From the NCBI RefSeq assembly GCF_003255815.1, contig NC_037671.1, positions 153,070,645 through 153,134,644 on the forward strand: a stretch of DNA of 64,000 nt. The letters run 5' to 3'. Position 1 is the first letter of the stretch. Each line of letters starts with the position of its first letter. Positions 12,108 through 24,262 of the stretch are shown one piece after another. Source of the stretch: Theropithecus gelada (taxonomy: Eukaryota; Chordata; Mammalia; Primates; Cercopithecidae). Below the pieces are notes generated by a model. It did no database searches. It was not told the DNA's origin and saw only the letters and a program-made list of their open reading frames with translations. The position numbers were made by a program, and so were the translations under genes.

Positions 12108-12478
12108 TGTATTAGTCCATTTTCACGCTGCTAATAAAGACGTAACGTACCTGAGATTGGGTAATTTATGCAGGAAAAAGGGTTTAATGGACTTACAGTT
12201 CCATGTAGCTGGGGAGGCCTCACAATTATGGTGGAAGGCAAGGAAGAGCAAGTCACATCTTACATAGATGGCAGCAATCAAAGAGAGCTTATGCAGGGAA
12301 ACTCTCCCTTTTTTAAAACCATCAGATCTCATAAGACCCATTCACTATCACAAGAATAGCATGTGAAAGACCAACCCCTTGATTCAATCATCTCCCACCA
12401 GGTCCCTCCCACAACACATGAAAATTATGGAAGCTACAAGATGAGATTTGGGTGGGGACACAGAGCCAAACCATATCA
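12108..12478 (-). mobile_element. MST-type LTR (5' LTR of the MaLR)
   Basis: Begins tgtattagtccattttc and ends aaaccatatca, the reverse of the tgatatggtttgg...actaataca LTR of the MST/THE1 group. At 371 bases it is of MST rather than THE1 length. The interior adjoins it at 12107. Confidence 0.94.
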
Positions 12479-12525
12479 TGTGCCATTAAACATATATTTG
12501 CTAAATGAATATATGACTGACTTGT
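12479..12525 (+). mobile_element. L2 3' end (probable continuation)
   Basis: The sequence right of the LTR, cattaaacatatatttgctaaatgaatatatgactg, resembles the last bases of L2 in the same orientation as the L2 at 10015-10585. Likely the far side of the L2 into which the MaLR inserted. Confidence 0.45.
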
Positions 12526-13829
12526 AAGTAATAGATAACTGGAAATGCCTAAATCTTCTACATCATAGTACTTTGATTTGTATTTCAAAATCATATTCAG
12601 CAACTTGAGAAAAGTTAAAAGGGATATGAAAGTGATCAACTTCATTAAAGCAAGAAGCAACCAAAAAAAAAAAAAAAACAGAATCAAAGTTTACTAGATA
12701 AAGAAAATGTTCTTAACTACAAAATAAATGAAAAAAACATGTCCTAATTAACATGGAAGGTCAACTAAAATGAGAACTACATGTAATTTTCATTCACTCT
12801 ACAGACTTTAATCAACTTCAGAACTGTTACAAGCATATAAATTAGGTTGAATTTTAAACGCATTAAAATTCTTTCTTTCTTAATGTTGAAAAAGAGCACA
12901 TGTTTCTTTGCTCTGCTTAACTCCAAATAGTCAAGCATTATATTTCAGAAGTAATCTGTGATTGATCACGGTTTGCTTTGTAGGCTGTGTTTCACATATC
13001 TTCACAAAAATAGAATGAATTTAACCACAAATATTAAGGTGAAAGTTATATTTCAATAAATATAAACCATAAGTTACTTTCATCTCTAATGTAATTAAGA
13101 AGTTATTACATTTATGAACTAGAAAACAAATATAATCAAGTAAAACATAAGTTAGGCCTGCTATCTGGTCATGATTTCATATATAAATATACACAGACAC
13201 ACACAGAGATGTACATACAAACAACAACGCACACAAACATAGACTTAGAGGTAACAAAAAATGACATCAAAAGATTGATGATGATTTTCTCTTGGTTATG
13301 AGACATGTATAATTTTCATGTTTTCTAATTCATTTTCACTTCATTCATATACATGTACAAATGTTAAAATAAAAAATAAGCATGAAAAATCTTTCCACTG
13401 AAAATACAAATAGTCTTGAGAAAAACACCTTTCAGGAATCTGACTATAAATATTAGATTCTAAAATGATTACTGTGAATGTATATGCATAATCTTTCAAA
13501 GAAGTCCAAATAATACTATGTCAAATATGCCATGTAATTGAAAATATATACGTATCTCATTTTTGGATAAATTTTACAGGCAGAATTTTGTCACTTCCTG
13601 CTTTCATCTATTTTCTTCTTATAAATGCTGTTTTTACAAGTATGCATAAATATCTTCTACTTTTATCTCCACTTCAATATAATTGTTACCCTATGCAAAG
13701 TTCAAGTAAGATTGAAAATAACAAAATGAGTTACTTGCTATGGTTAAAATGACCTTAGAGATTAAACTTTAAGAAGCTATTTTAATTACTGAATGTCCAC
13801 CACAGTAAAGTACTATTCAAGACACTACT
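12526..13829. other. Unique intronic sequence with an A-run
   Basis: An A-run sits at 12662-12677 with no SINE body. CA/CAA-rich patch at 13190-13240. No gene or further repeat recognised. Confidence 0.55.
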
Positions 13830-13885
<56 letters not shown>

Positions 13886-14101
13886 GAAAAGAAAAGAAAA
13901 GAAAAGAAAAGGAAAGAGAAAGGAAAGAGAAAGGAAAGAGAAAGGAAAGAGAAAGGAAAGAGAAAGGAAAGAGAAAGGAAAAAAGGGAAAGGAAAGGAAA
14001 GGAAGGAAGGAGGGGAGGGGAGGGAAGGGAAGGGAAGGGAAGGGAAGGGAAGGGAAGGGAAGGGAAGGCAAGGGAAGGGAAGGGAAGGGAAGGAAAGGGA
14101 A
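13830..14101 (+). repeat. Long purine tract: (AAAG)n, (AAAAG)n, (GGGAA)n
   Basis: An unbroken run of 239 purines (13830-14068), one C at 14069, then 32 more purines. It passes from AAAG units to AAAAG, to six aaaggaaagag-like units, then to GGGAA/GGAAG units that become richer in G toward the right. On the PTPRK-sense strand it is an equally long C/U tract. The 84-codon minus-strand frame here is only the repeat translated. Confidence 0.98.
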
Positions 14102-14479
14102 CCTAATTATTTGCCACTTGTCTCATCTTCCTGGTATCTTCCTACTAGTCTGTCTAGTTTCTGATTAAATGTCCTACTCCCTGTTCTTTTTAGAAACTGG
14201 TGACCCCAATTTCAGCTACTTTATTTGCTCTTACTCCAGTTTACCTGGTTCTTCCTTTCTCCTCTATCTCTATACTCTGCCATTACTACCTATAGTCATG
14301 GGATAAAATATTATGAATCGAATAAATGTTATATGATGCACTGCCATGAACCATGTGATTGAGTCTCATTCTTTGAAGTGCTGACTAGTAAAATGACATG
14401 GAATAATTAAAGATCCAAGTATCAACCCATTTACATTACCAACACAGTACTCTTGTTACTTCATGGGATTATAAAAACA
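14102..14479. other. Unique intronic sequence, nothing recognised
   Basis: No repeat, frame or regulatory site recognised. Confidence 0.5.
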
Positions 14480-14660
14480 TACTTTAACTGTTTTCAAAGT
14501 TTGTTCACAATCATGTATTATTTTGGTCCTTACAACTACTTTCTGGGAAAAGAAGGACAAATAGGAAAGTCTTGATTTTACCTTTAAGAAAGAGAGGGCA
14601 ATCTGTCCACATCATGTGGTGTAAGTGCTAGAGTCTAGAGCCTGAGTCTTCCAAAATAAG
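14480..14660 (+). mobile_element. Probable MIR fragment
   Basis: Weak but ordered match: ccttacaactactttctgggaaa, then gattttacctttaagaaag, then catcatgtggtgtaagtgctagagtctagagcctgagtcttcc, which resembles the MIR 3' half. Confidence 0.45.
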
Positions 14661-16640
14661 AAGTTCTTTGGTAGAAATGCCTCAGTTGCCTTATTTTACT
14701 TCATAAGGTATTGAAGAAAAGGAACAAAATTTTATATTCCCCAAAATATCAAATCCTTTAAAAGTTGTACATACTCTCAGACTTATGAAATATTTGGTAA
14801 GTCACATGTTCCTTTCTAACACTAGTTGGCTAGACAGAGGGAAAAAGCCTCGATCTTCCAGGGCATTCACTTTAGGAATGGACGGCAAACTCTCTCAGTG
14901 TTTATTTTGTTATTTAATAATATTTGCTATCTAATATTTTGTTGTTTAATAATATTTGTGTGCTCATTGGTTTGTTTTTACTTATGGCTTTATTTGTAAT
15001 AATCAACATTAAGTTGCAGGAAATGAGAGACACAATACTCAAAGTAATTTACCTAAGCATTCCCATGGACAATAGGTAAGTATATGGAAGAAAAAGGATG
15101 AAGGGGATTTTCCAAATCCTGTTCAGCCTGGATGTAAACCCTAGCAAATGGGCTTTCATCCCAATAGTATAGCAAGTGGGACATAAAACAGATGTGTTTA
15201 TCAGTAACAGGAAAAACCTACAGATGTTAGTCTTAGGAGAGAAAAAAATTCACACTGTAATTCTTTGAGAATAAAGAATTTTAAATCCTTTAAACTCTAG
15301 ATACAGTTAACTCTCCTTGAAAGGATGAAAATAAAACTAAAAGGGTGCAGAGGAGACTGTAGAAAAAAAGTATCATCTTTGATTGCATCAGCACAAGATA
15401 CGAGACTAGGAGATGAGCAAAGTGGGAGTTTTGTTTCCCTTTATAAATGTAACCCCCTACCCCCTCTACAGTGCCTTAGGGACCTGTTCAGTGTTGTACT
15501 CTATAGAATTGTGCTACTATTCTGTGTGATTATTCTGATATTCTGTGTCTAATATATGTATGTGTGTGTATTTGTAGATGGTTGTGTATAGGAAGGTACG
15601 TGATTTTCCAAGCATATATTATTTCCAAGCATAATATTCCAAGTATACACACACACACACACACACACACAATATTACAATTTTAAAGGGTTTATACACT
15701 CTCTAAACACATCTCTGGAGCTGCAGGTTTAAAAGAATCTGCATTTGACATACAAAGTAACTGAAAACACATTAATTATCATACTATGTAAAAGAGACCT
15801 ACAAAGAGCAGAGAGTCTTCTCTCATTCTTCAGAAGAGGTAACCAAGGCTTAGGTAAGACAGCCAACCTAATCAGGTTTCTCATTTTAGAATAAGAATTC
15901 ACAGCTAACAATCTGGGCACAGCCCAAACATCTGAAAACAGGTTAAAAAATTACTCAAATACGTAGAATCCAAGTAAGTATCTTTACAAGTTCTACTGTA
16001 AGACATAAAACCAAAATCTGTTTGTGCAATAGAATATCCAGATTTTTAAAAATATGAGAAACTCTATCAGACAGTTTGAGACCTATTTTTTTTCCAAATC
16101 TAGATATTTGCTGGTGCTTGCTTGTGCTTTTGCAGTGTGAGATACTTCTAACCATTTTTCCAGTGTCTCAGCTTTAAATGTTGTTGCATAACTTCTTCCT
16201 CTGCCTTATGACACCATAGACTGCAGCTGCTGTCAACATTAACTAAAATTCTAAGTAAAAGGTTGTATTTCATTAGCAAATTTTTTAATTAGAATGATCA
16301 CAAAGCAATTCAATAACCCACATGGAATAACTACATAAAAACAGTCTTAAGACTTGAGAAATAATAAACCTTTTCCCAAACTATTTCCATACTTCATTGC
16401 TATATCTTTGTTGTAAAAATCATTTCTAGATACCATTATGGGTTAGAGTGCAAAGCAACTGTACTTAGTGAGCAATCATGTAACAAAGGTAATTTTCAGA
16501 ATTGGATATAAAATAATTCCTAATGAGCTACTGAAAAATTGTGATGAGAAAATGCAATTTATTCCTCGCTTTTAAAAAAAAGTGAAAGGAATTCAAATCA
16601 ATTTCTTATAGATTAATGAGATTACTAACCAGCCATGTCA
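14661..16640. other. Unique intronic sequence with a (CA)n tract
   Basis: Contains the CA tract listed separately and a partial duplication of ttaataatatttg around 14915-14960. Frames of 60-75 codons here look like chance. Confidence 0.5.
15646..15672 (+). repeat. (CA)n microsatellite
   Basis: About 13 uninterrupted CA units, beginning tacacaca and ending acacaat. Confidence 0.97.
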
Positions 16641-16649
16641 CCTTGGGCC

Positions 16650-16910
16650 AGAGGGAAGGAGGCAAATAGTATTATTCACCATCAGCTACATCCCAGATAC
16701 TACCAGATGCTGCACACTGTATTTCATTTCACTGGTACAACAACATTTACAGAGAGAGAGAGAGAACTGTCATTATTCATAATTTACTGATGGGAAAATG
16801 GAAGCTCAGAAAGGTTATATGTCATGACCAAATCTCCAGCAATAAAACCCAGATTTAAATCCAGGTTACCCAGGTTCCCGTGTCCGTTTGCCTATTTCCA
16901 CACTATTCTT
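16650..16910 (+). mobile_element. MIR
   Basis: Near-complete MIR: accagatgctgcacactgtatttcat, ttactgatgggaaaatggaagctcagaaagg, then aataaaacccagatttaaatccaggt. A short (GA)n expansion sits at 16751-16764. Confidence 0.7.
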
Positions 16911-16983
16911 TATTTGTAAAATGAAAGTTTAGTCTAGAGATAATCTCTGGGGTCTCTTTCAGATTTAACAGAAATTAATTTCA

Positions 16984-17280
16984 GACCAGGCATGGTGGCT
17001 CATGCCTGTAATCTCAGAACTTTGGGAGGCTGATGTGGATCACTTGAGCCCAGGAGTTTAAGACGAGCTTCAGCAACATGGCAAAACCCCATCTCCACAA
17101 AAAATGCAAGAATTAGCCAGGTGTGGTGGCATGCACCTGTAGTCCCACCTGCTAGGAAGGCTGAGGTAGGAGGATTGCCATGACTATGACACTGCACTCA
17201 AGCCTGGGCAACAGAGCAACACCCTATCTCAAAAAAAAAAAAAAAAAAAAAAAAGAAAAGAAAAGGAAAGAAAAGAAAAC
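16984..17280 (+). mobile_element. Old Alu (AluJ/S), sense
   Basis: Two-armed Alu with many substitutions and a shortened right arm, where the gaacccgggaggcagagg block is missing. The A-tail has expanded to a long A-run followed by (AAAAG)n up to 17280. Confidence 0.92.
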
Positions 17281-17479
17281 ATCAATTTCAGTAATGTTAA
17301 AAGTATTATAATGGTGCTAGTACCAAAATGGTTTATATGATATGCTGAGTTTGGAGATTTTGTGTGTAAAAATACTTGGAAAATTGAGCACAAAGAACTA
17401 CAACTTCTATTATAGAATACTATCTTTTCAACTATATATAATCACGTCCTTTTAAATTTTTTTAAAAATGGACAGTAAA

Positions 17480-17774
17480 GGCCGGGCGCGGTGGCTCACG
17501 CCTGTAATCTCAGCACTTTGAGAGGCCAAGGCGGGCGGATCACGAGGTCAGGAGATCGAGACCGTCCTGGCCAACATGGGGAAACCCCGTCTCTACTAAA
17601 AATACAAAAAATTAGCCGGGCTTGGTGGCGGACGCCTGTAGTCCCAGCTGCTCGGGAGGCTGAGGCAGGAGAATGGCTTGAATCCGGGAGGTGGAGCTTG
17701 CAATGAGCCGAGATCCGGCCACTGCACTCCAGCCTGGGTGACAGAGCGAGACTCCGTTTCAAAAAAAAAAAAAA
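17480..17774 (+). mobile_element. Young Old World monkey Alu (AluYR-like), sense
   Basis: Full length with right-arm gatccggccac, typical of Old World monkey Alus. It keeps the 12 bases missing from the copies at 6396 and 55183. The 16-base duplication aaaaatggacagtaaa lies at 17464-17479 and 17770-17785. Confidence 0.95.
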
Positions 17775-17828
17775 TGGACAGTAAATATTTTAAAAAGCAG
17801 CATAAAGAAAACCTATATGAACATTATC

Positions 17829-18156
17829 TTTTTTTTTTTTTTCTTTTTTTTTTAAACAGAGTCTCGCTCTGTCACCCAGGCTGGAGCGCAGTGGCGTGAT
17901 CTCAGCTAACTGCAACCTCTGTCTCCTGGGTTCAAGAGATTCTCCTGCCTCAGTCTCCCAAGTAGCTGGGATTACAGGTGCACACCAACATGCCTGGCTA
18001 ATGTTTTTGTTTGTTTTTGGGGTTTTTTTGTATTTTTAGTGAGATGGGGTTTTACTGTGTTGGCCAGTCTGGTCTCAAACTCCTAGCCTCAAGTGATCTT
18101 CCCGCCTCAGCCTCCCAAAGTGCTGGGATTACAGGTGTTAGCCACCACACCCAGGC
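17829..18156 (-). mobile_element. AluS, antisense
   Basis: Full-length reverse Alu with T-run start and a cccaggc end. A T/G-rich expansion of the middle linker lies at 18003-18035. It faces the sense Alu that ends 54 bases to its left. Confidence 0.95.
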
Positions 18157-19869
18157 AAATATTATAAATTGTTTTTACTGACCATCCATTTCTCTTTATT
18201 TCTTCCACTCTAATGATTTCTTGGGACCTATAGGTGTCCACTTCCTAAACATAGATGTAGAGTATTTGAAATTTCAAAACAACTTTTGTACCACTGCTAC
18301 TGGTTCAGTAAGAAAGAAAAAAAAAAAAAAACTGCTCAGCCTGCAAAAATAAGATAGTAACATAAATGCCATCCTATTTTTTAAAGGGTTTATATAAATT
18401 TTATTACTAGGGAGAAACTTAGACTTTATGATAAGGAATGTGACATACGGTAACAGCTCTTCCCACTGGCTTTTCTTCATTGACTTTAATTTTCAGTCAA
18501 AGAGAACAGAAGAAATAGTCACCACTACTAAGCTAAGAAGATTCTGTTTCTTGGTTCCAATGGCAATGAATATGCCTGAATAATCCAGTTTAAAAAAATC
18601 AAAATCAATGCCTATTACATAAAGCAAGATGTTCTTGTCACAATAACATCCTTAATAGCAAAGTTTAACTCTAAGACCTAACATGAAAAATATAATCTTC
18701 CAATACTGGGGCAAAGATCCAAACTTCCAAATATTTCATGTAACATGCAGGAAAAAAACATAAACATCAACAGTAGAATATTATTATAGTGTTATACAGG
18801 GCTGGAATTAAACCCACTCAGTCAATCCTCTTGATCAGATTCATCCCATTCATTCATCTACATTAAAAAGCTTCAAAAGGCCATTTTGCAATAGTATAGT
18901 ACATTAAGAGCAGTTAAATTCAAATCATTTTCTAAAATATTCCTTTTTCCTTCATGTAAATTTATCATTCCATTTATGTATTCATTCAAAAATAACTTGA
19001 GTTCCAACATAGTTAAGATATGCTTTCAAGAAGAACGTTGAGAAAAGCATGTTTATATTTTTAAGCTTTTGAGCTATTCATAAAACAGTTATTTATCATA
19101 GGTCCATATGCCAAACACAGTGCTAAACTGCACAACACTGAATGGTGGTATTGTTTCACCTTATTCTTAATTTTAAGCATAAATTTCTTAATTCTATTGT
19201 CAAGAACAGTGTTGCTTCATGAACAATAGCATACCTTTTAACACTGTTTTAAGTATCATTGTTTGTAGCCACAAAAGTAATAAGTCAAAATCATTAGTAG
19301 ATTACATTCAGAAAAAATATTGACAGTTTAAACACATTTTTATTTTCTATAAAATGTTAAGTTAAATTATATCTTAGCCCTATATAAAGTAATATACTAG
19401 AAACATGAGAAAAATTAAATACCCAACTGTTTTATATAGTTACTATTGAATTTACTTCTTAAACTTTTCAGGAGGATAATATTTTTGTTGCTTTGGATGC
19501 TAATTTAGGAAATAAATTCCTACCCTTTTAGGCTTGTTCATTACCAACAATTAAATCAAAACCACAATTTCACATTAACTTTTCCCTTCCTAATAAATAT
19601 TCCTTCTCATTCAAGATTCACTTTGACAACTGGTTGAAGGTGGACTTCTAGTTGATATGTTCCATACGCACGATAGCCTAAAAAATGTTGCCCTTGTCCA
19701 TATTTTCATCAATAAAAACCTTTTCTTGGTTTACAAACCAAATTTAATGGAGATACCTCTCAACATGTAAGTTGATAGAGATACATCTCAATACAAAGAT
19801 TTTTGGACAATATTTCTATTTTTTTCCTGAGAAATTATTTTTACTTATGACTCAAAAACTCTATATAAC
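18157..19869. other. Unique intronic sequence, nothing recognised
   Basis: A-run at about 18317-18332. AT-rich elsewhere. No gene-like frame or recognised repeat. Confidence 0.5.
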
Positions 19870-19877
19870 ATGTAAAT

Positions 19878-19984
19878 CAGGGGTGTCCAACCTTTTGGCT
19901 GCCCTAGGCCACACTGGTGTTTGGCCACATTCAAAACTATCCTGGGCCACATGTGGCTGGTGGGCCATGGGTTGAATAAGCTTG
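19878..19984 (+). mobile_element. Short MER30-like hAT element
   Basis: Begins caggggtgtccaaccttttgg and ends tgaataagcttg, the two ends of a MER30-like non-autonomous hAT, but is only 107 bases because about half of the interior is missing. A perfect 8-base duplication, atgtaaat, flanks it at 19870-19877 and 19985-19992, as hAT insertion gives. Confidence 0.9.
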
Positions 19985-19992
19985 ATGTAAAT

Positions 19993-22206
19993 TAAACTAC
20001 CAGTGGAAAGAGTTTGTTGTGAGTTACATTCAAATACAACAGTTAGTAAAACATCAGAATAGTATAGGTATTTTGAAAAGCGTAGAGTGACTAGAAATGG
20101 AATGTGTGCAGAACATAATGAATTTAAAGAAATGCATTGAATACGAGGCAATCATGAAACACATTGTTTGGTGACCAGAAAATTTTTTTTTTTTTTATTT
20201 TTTTAAAGCTTTCACTGTCAAATAGTATATTAATGCCAGACTGGAATTAGGTTTTCTCTCTGTTAAAATAACAAATTGATCTTAGTATTTTCAGTGTCTT
20301 CTTAAAAAGAGGTCACAAAAAATTATTCCTAATCTTCTGTTTAATCTGAGGAAAGATTGGGTATCTCTCCAGGATATTATTATACACATTAAGTTGATTT
20401 TATTACAGTTTTGATGATTAAAAACAAAGACAACTTTATTTCTTGGAAGAGCTGAGTTTCCTTATCATTGTGTTACCTTCTATTTTATTTTTAAATATTA
20501 AAATTAATTACTATATTAATATAATTAATAATATCATAAACAATAATTTTAAAATACTGGTATTATTCCTTATTTTTAGGCACCTGTCTTAATCAAGTGA
20601 CCAATCTCCTGTGATAACTCTTCTGATTCTTCCTTGCATGATAAAACAATAAATTCAGAAAAAATAAAAATTTCAAGAAGTCTTTTCTTCTAATCTGCCT
20701 CTGTGATTTCCTATAGGTCTTTGGACAACCACAGGGATTCATTTGCTTGCCTTATAAGATTAGGAACAATAAAAATAATTAAATTTGTTTGTTATGTTCC
20801 ATATTTTTTAATTAGCTCAACACCATTATAAGGCTTGCATAAAAAAAGCGCTTCAAATCAGAGCAGTTCAACTTTCTGTGAATTAATTTTTTTCAGGTAA
20901 TATAAAATCTTTGTCCGAAATAATTCAATTTACAGGAAGAACATGGCAAGCTGTTAATACAATCACTGTCCATATATTGTTACTTTCGGAGGAGCTGTTA
21001 ACCAAATACTTATTAAATAGTAAGTTATACCCTGATAGAGAATTTTTCTCTTTTCTAGTGTGATACGGTTGATTACCATAATAAATTAATCACAATCATT
21101 CAGTCATTCAGCAGGTGGTTTCTGCATTTCCTCCCATACTTGCCTGAAGGCTCTGCTATCAACTATAGGCTCCACAAATTAAGTCCTTGAATACTGGCCT
21201 CAATAGAAAGTACTAGATCAGGTACTTCTAACTTTGATGTCTTCAAGGACCAGCATCAAGGGTATAAGCTTCAGAGCTGACATCACCTACACATCAGCCA
21301 GAATATACCAGGTTACTTAGCCAGAATTTCTGGGATTGATGACTTCATGAAATAAACTGTAATCCCCAAATTCAAGAAATAAATAATTAGTTAAATATAA
21401 CTTAATGAACTCATGAGGTGAATCAATTTTGGATTATTTGGGAGATTTTCAGTATATTTTTAATGTTCTGTTTTTGATTGGTATGTATAATAATAAAGCT
21501 TTTCATTTATCTTGATTTAACTTTAATCCTTGACTTAATAAAAGTTCTTTAATTGATATCCGCTTCTAATTACATCTAAGATATTCAGTAATACATTTTT
21601 TCTACTTTTCTTTCAATGGCAGTTAACTGGATAAATAACTAAGAAGAGGCCTTTTTTTAAAACAGAATATAGTTTGACAAATCAACTGTACAAATTGTTT
21701 GATTAAGAACTTTTTTACTAAAACACATATGATAAGCTCACCAAAGAGACAAAGGCTGTATATTTCATATGCAGAACCAGTCAATACCTATAGAGCCCTC
21801 CCAGTAACTGGGTCTGTTACGTAGTCTACCTAGTCTGAGTTTATAGGGTCCCAGCCTGAGAGGACATGGTCAATCCCTGGCAAGCCAGGAAGCTCAGCTG
21901 ATTTGGGAGACATAAAAGAGGAAGGAATTCACCCACATTTATAAATACTTCAAGGGAAATATTCCTAAAGGAGATGGCTATTTTGAATTGGTTCCTAAGC
22001 TTCTGAAAAGAAGAAGAAACCAAGATTTGTTTTTTAAAATACTCTGAAGTAATAAAGGCTACTGAAAACACAATTCTAGATTTCTAATGAAATCTTCAAA
22101 TAGATGTTAATTTTCCACTCTTACTAATTGTTTAATAATGCATGGCACTGGATATTTCAATCCTACTACAAGGTTTATGTCAATAAACACTTCTTACTGC
22201 ACCTAT
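19993..22206. other. Unique intronic sequence with a T-run
   Basis: T-run at about 20180-20205 and an AT-rich patch at 20495-20560. No gene or further element recognised. Confidence 0.5.
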
Positions 22207-22218
22207 CTAAAGGAAACA

Positions 22219-22526
22219 GGCTGGGTGCAGTTGCTCATGCCTGTAATCCCAGCACGTTGGGAGGCCGAGGCAGCCAGAGCATATGACATCAGGTGTTTGA
22301 GACCAGACTGGCCAACATGGTGAAACTCCATCTCTACTAAAAATACAAAAATCAGCTGAGCATGGTGGTGCATGCCTGTAATCCCAGCGACTCAGGTGGC
22401 TAAGGCAGGAGAATCATTTGAACCCGGGAGCCGAATGTTGCAGTGAGTCAAGATCGCACCACTGCATTCCAGCCTGGGTGACAGAGCGAGATTCTGTCTC
22501 AATAAATAAATAAATAAATAAATAAG
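22219..22526 (+). mobile_element. AluS, sense
   Basis: Two-armed Alu with an (AATA)n tail at 22501-22525. The short match ctaaagga on both sides (about 22207-22214 and 22534-22541) is a plausible remnant of the target duplication. Confidence 0.94.
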
Positions 22527-23288
22527 ATAAAAACTAAAGGAGATGACTTTTTTGTTGTTTTTAACAAGAATCATCCTTGGATAATATTTATGATCCTAAG
22601 GCAGAAGTTTTAAGAAAAAACGTTCAAAACCTGGGACCCAGCACAAGAATGACTATATATCCTTCACCAAAGGATTAGCTAATATTTAAAAGTATGTCAC
22701 TTCATCGGAGTCACTAATTACCACTGATGAAGATATTTTACAACTCTGTGAAAAAAGACTTAACTTGTAGAACATTTATAGCAACACAAATGATGCATTA
22801 TAATAATGCAAACAAATTTTGTCTAGTACAGAGGGAAATGATTTGTCTGTTAGTAAAGATAGCCTCATGGTTTCATTTTGATCGTCTTATTGGACATTTA
22901 GTATAAAATTTAGGAATCTTATTCCACCATTTTTTCTTTCACTGATTATGTTTCCCTTATTCCTATAATCTTTTGAACCAGTTGTACTAGCCTGCTGGTT
23001 ACCCCAATAATAAATTAATCTCTCTTTAGCATATATTCATTCACATACACACTGTATAACACTTGACTCTTAGTTTTGGAGTTTTTTAAAATAAAGTATG
23101 TTCCCATATTTATTCCATGTCATAAAAATCATAAGGAAAACAAGAGAGAATGAAAAATTCTTGTGAGTAACAATGGCAGGTTAGAAAGGTAAGGTAAGCT
23201 TACTAGGGGTAGGAAGATTTTCTGCTTTTCATGGTACAGATGCAGTAAATGTGTGAAATTAAGGGAAACCTGATGCTAGGCTGAACAA
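22527..23288. other. Unique intronic sequence, nothing recognised
   Basis: No repeat, frame or site recognised. Confidence 0.5.
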
Positions 23289-23298
23289 CGCATTAGAG

Positions 23299-23512
23299 CA
23301 GGGCTGTCCTATCCTTTGGCTTCCCTGGGCCACCCTGGAAGGAGAAGAATACACTAACACTAACGACAGCTGATGAGCTTACCAAAAAAAAAAAAAAAAA
23401 AAAAAAAAGGCAAAAAATCTCATAATGTTTGAAGAAAGTTTACAAATTTGTGTTGGGCCATATGCAAAGCCATCCTGGGCAGCATGTGGCCCACGAGTTA
23501 GACAAGCTTGCG
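23299..23512 (+). mobile_element. MER30-like hAT element
   Basis: Begins cagggctgtcctatcctttgg, passes through actaacactaacgacagctgatgagctt, an A-run, and aaaatctcataatgttt, and ends ttagacaagcttg. The 8-base duplication cattagag is at 23291-23298 and 23513-23520; the match extends two bases further left. Full-length relative of the 107-base copy at 19878. Confidence 0.9.
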
Positions 23513-23520
23513 CATTAGAG

Positions 23521-24089
23521 AATACAATGTTGTTTTAATAAATGCTTTATTTGTGTGTTCTTCTAAATCCCACAGCTTTGAAATTCTGCCTACAGATCTA
23601 TACTACCATATCTGTATCAAAGAGTATCCCAGAAACATTTTTTGTGTTTATTTATTGATAGGTACAAGACATAAGGAGGAGACAACTAAGAACCTCTTTT
23701 TCTTCAGGATACTGTTGTGTCTGAATTTTGTACCTGGAATAGCTGTAGATTTTAGACCTTTAAAGGGAAATAGCCTGAGGTAAAAAAGATGACCTACTGG
23801 AATGGAGAAGCAAAGAGAGAAGAAAAAATTTGAATTGTTGATGAAATCACTGAGCCACTGAATAAGCCAACTCTGGACCTTTTGTTATGTGAAAGTAGCC
23901 TTCTTTACAGTTGAAACACATTTCTAGTTGTGCTTCCCATTACTTGCACTGGAAAAAGCATAAGAGATACAACTTCTGCCACCCCTTCAAGTCAGCCCTG
24001 ATTCTTTTTGCTGCAGTCTCTAAAGAAGGATCTCTACATATACTTGTTTTATAAAGTTCAAAGGTTAAATCCTTATCCTAGATCTCTAC
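23521..24089. other. Unique intronic sequence, nothing recognised
   Basis: A 91-codon plus-strand frame (23508-23783) crosses the hAT boundary and has no recognisable similarity, so it is treated as chance. Confidence 0.5.
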
Positions 24090-24262
24090 ATATCTGGATT
24101 CCTAGCCTTGCCTTTCCCAAGACATAAAACCTTTGGCAATATACTTAAGCTCACCTGACTTCAGTTCCTTCATCTACAGAATGATGTGAATACATATTCC
24201 AAAGGCATTTTGGGAGAATTAAGTGAAATGACGTATTTTAAATGCTTGGGATTACACAGAAG
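24090..24262 (-). mobile_element. MIR, antisense
   Basis: Follows the reverse MIR order: ggcaatatacttaagctcacctgacttcagttccttcatctacagaatg, then gggagaattaagtgaaatga. Confidence 0.65.

Noticed and set aside
10858..12359. Cluster of frames of 60-136 codons on both strands, apparently gene-dense
   Set aside because: All lie in the MaLR interior and LTR. Those on the minus strand are decayed gag-like remnants and those on the plus strand are antisense shadows.
13817..14071. Low-complexity protein of 84 codons with repeated SLPFP and FLSFF
   Set aside because: It is the translation of the (AAAG)n/(GGGAA)n tract; no start context or conserved part.
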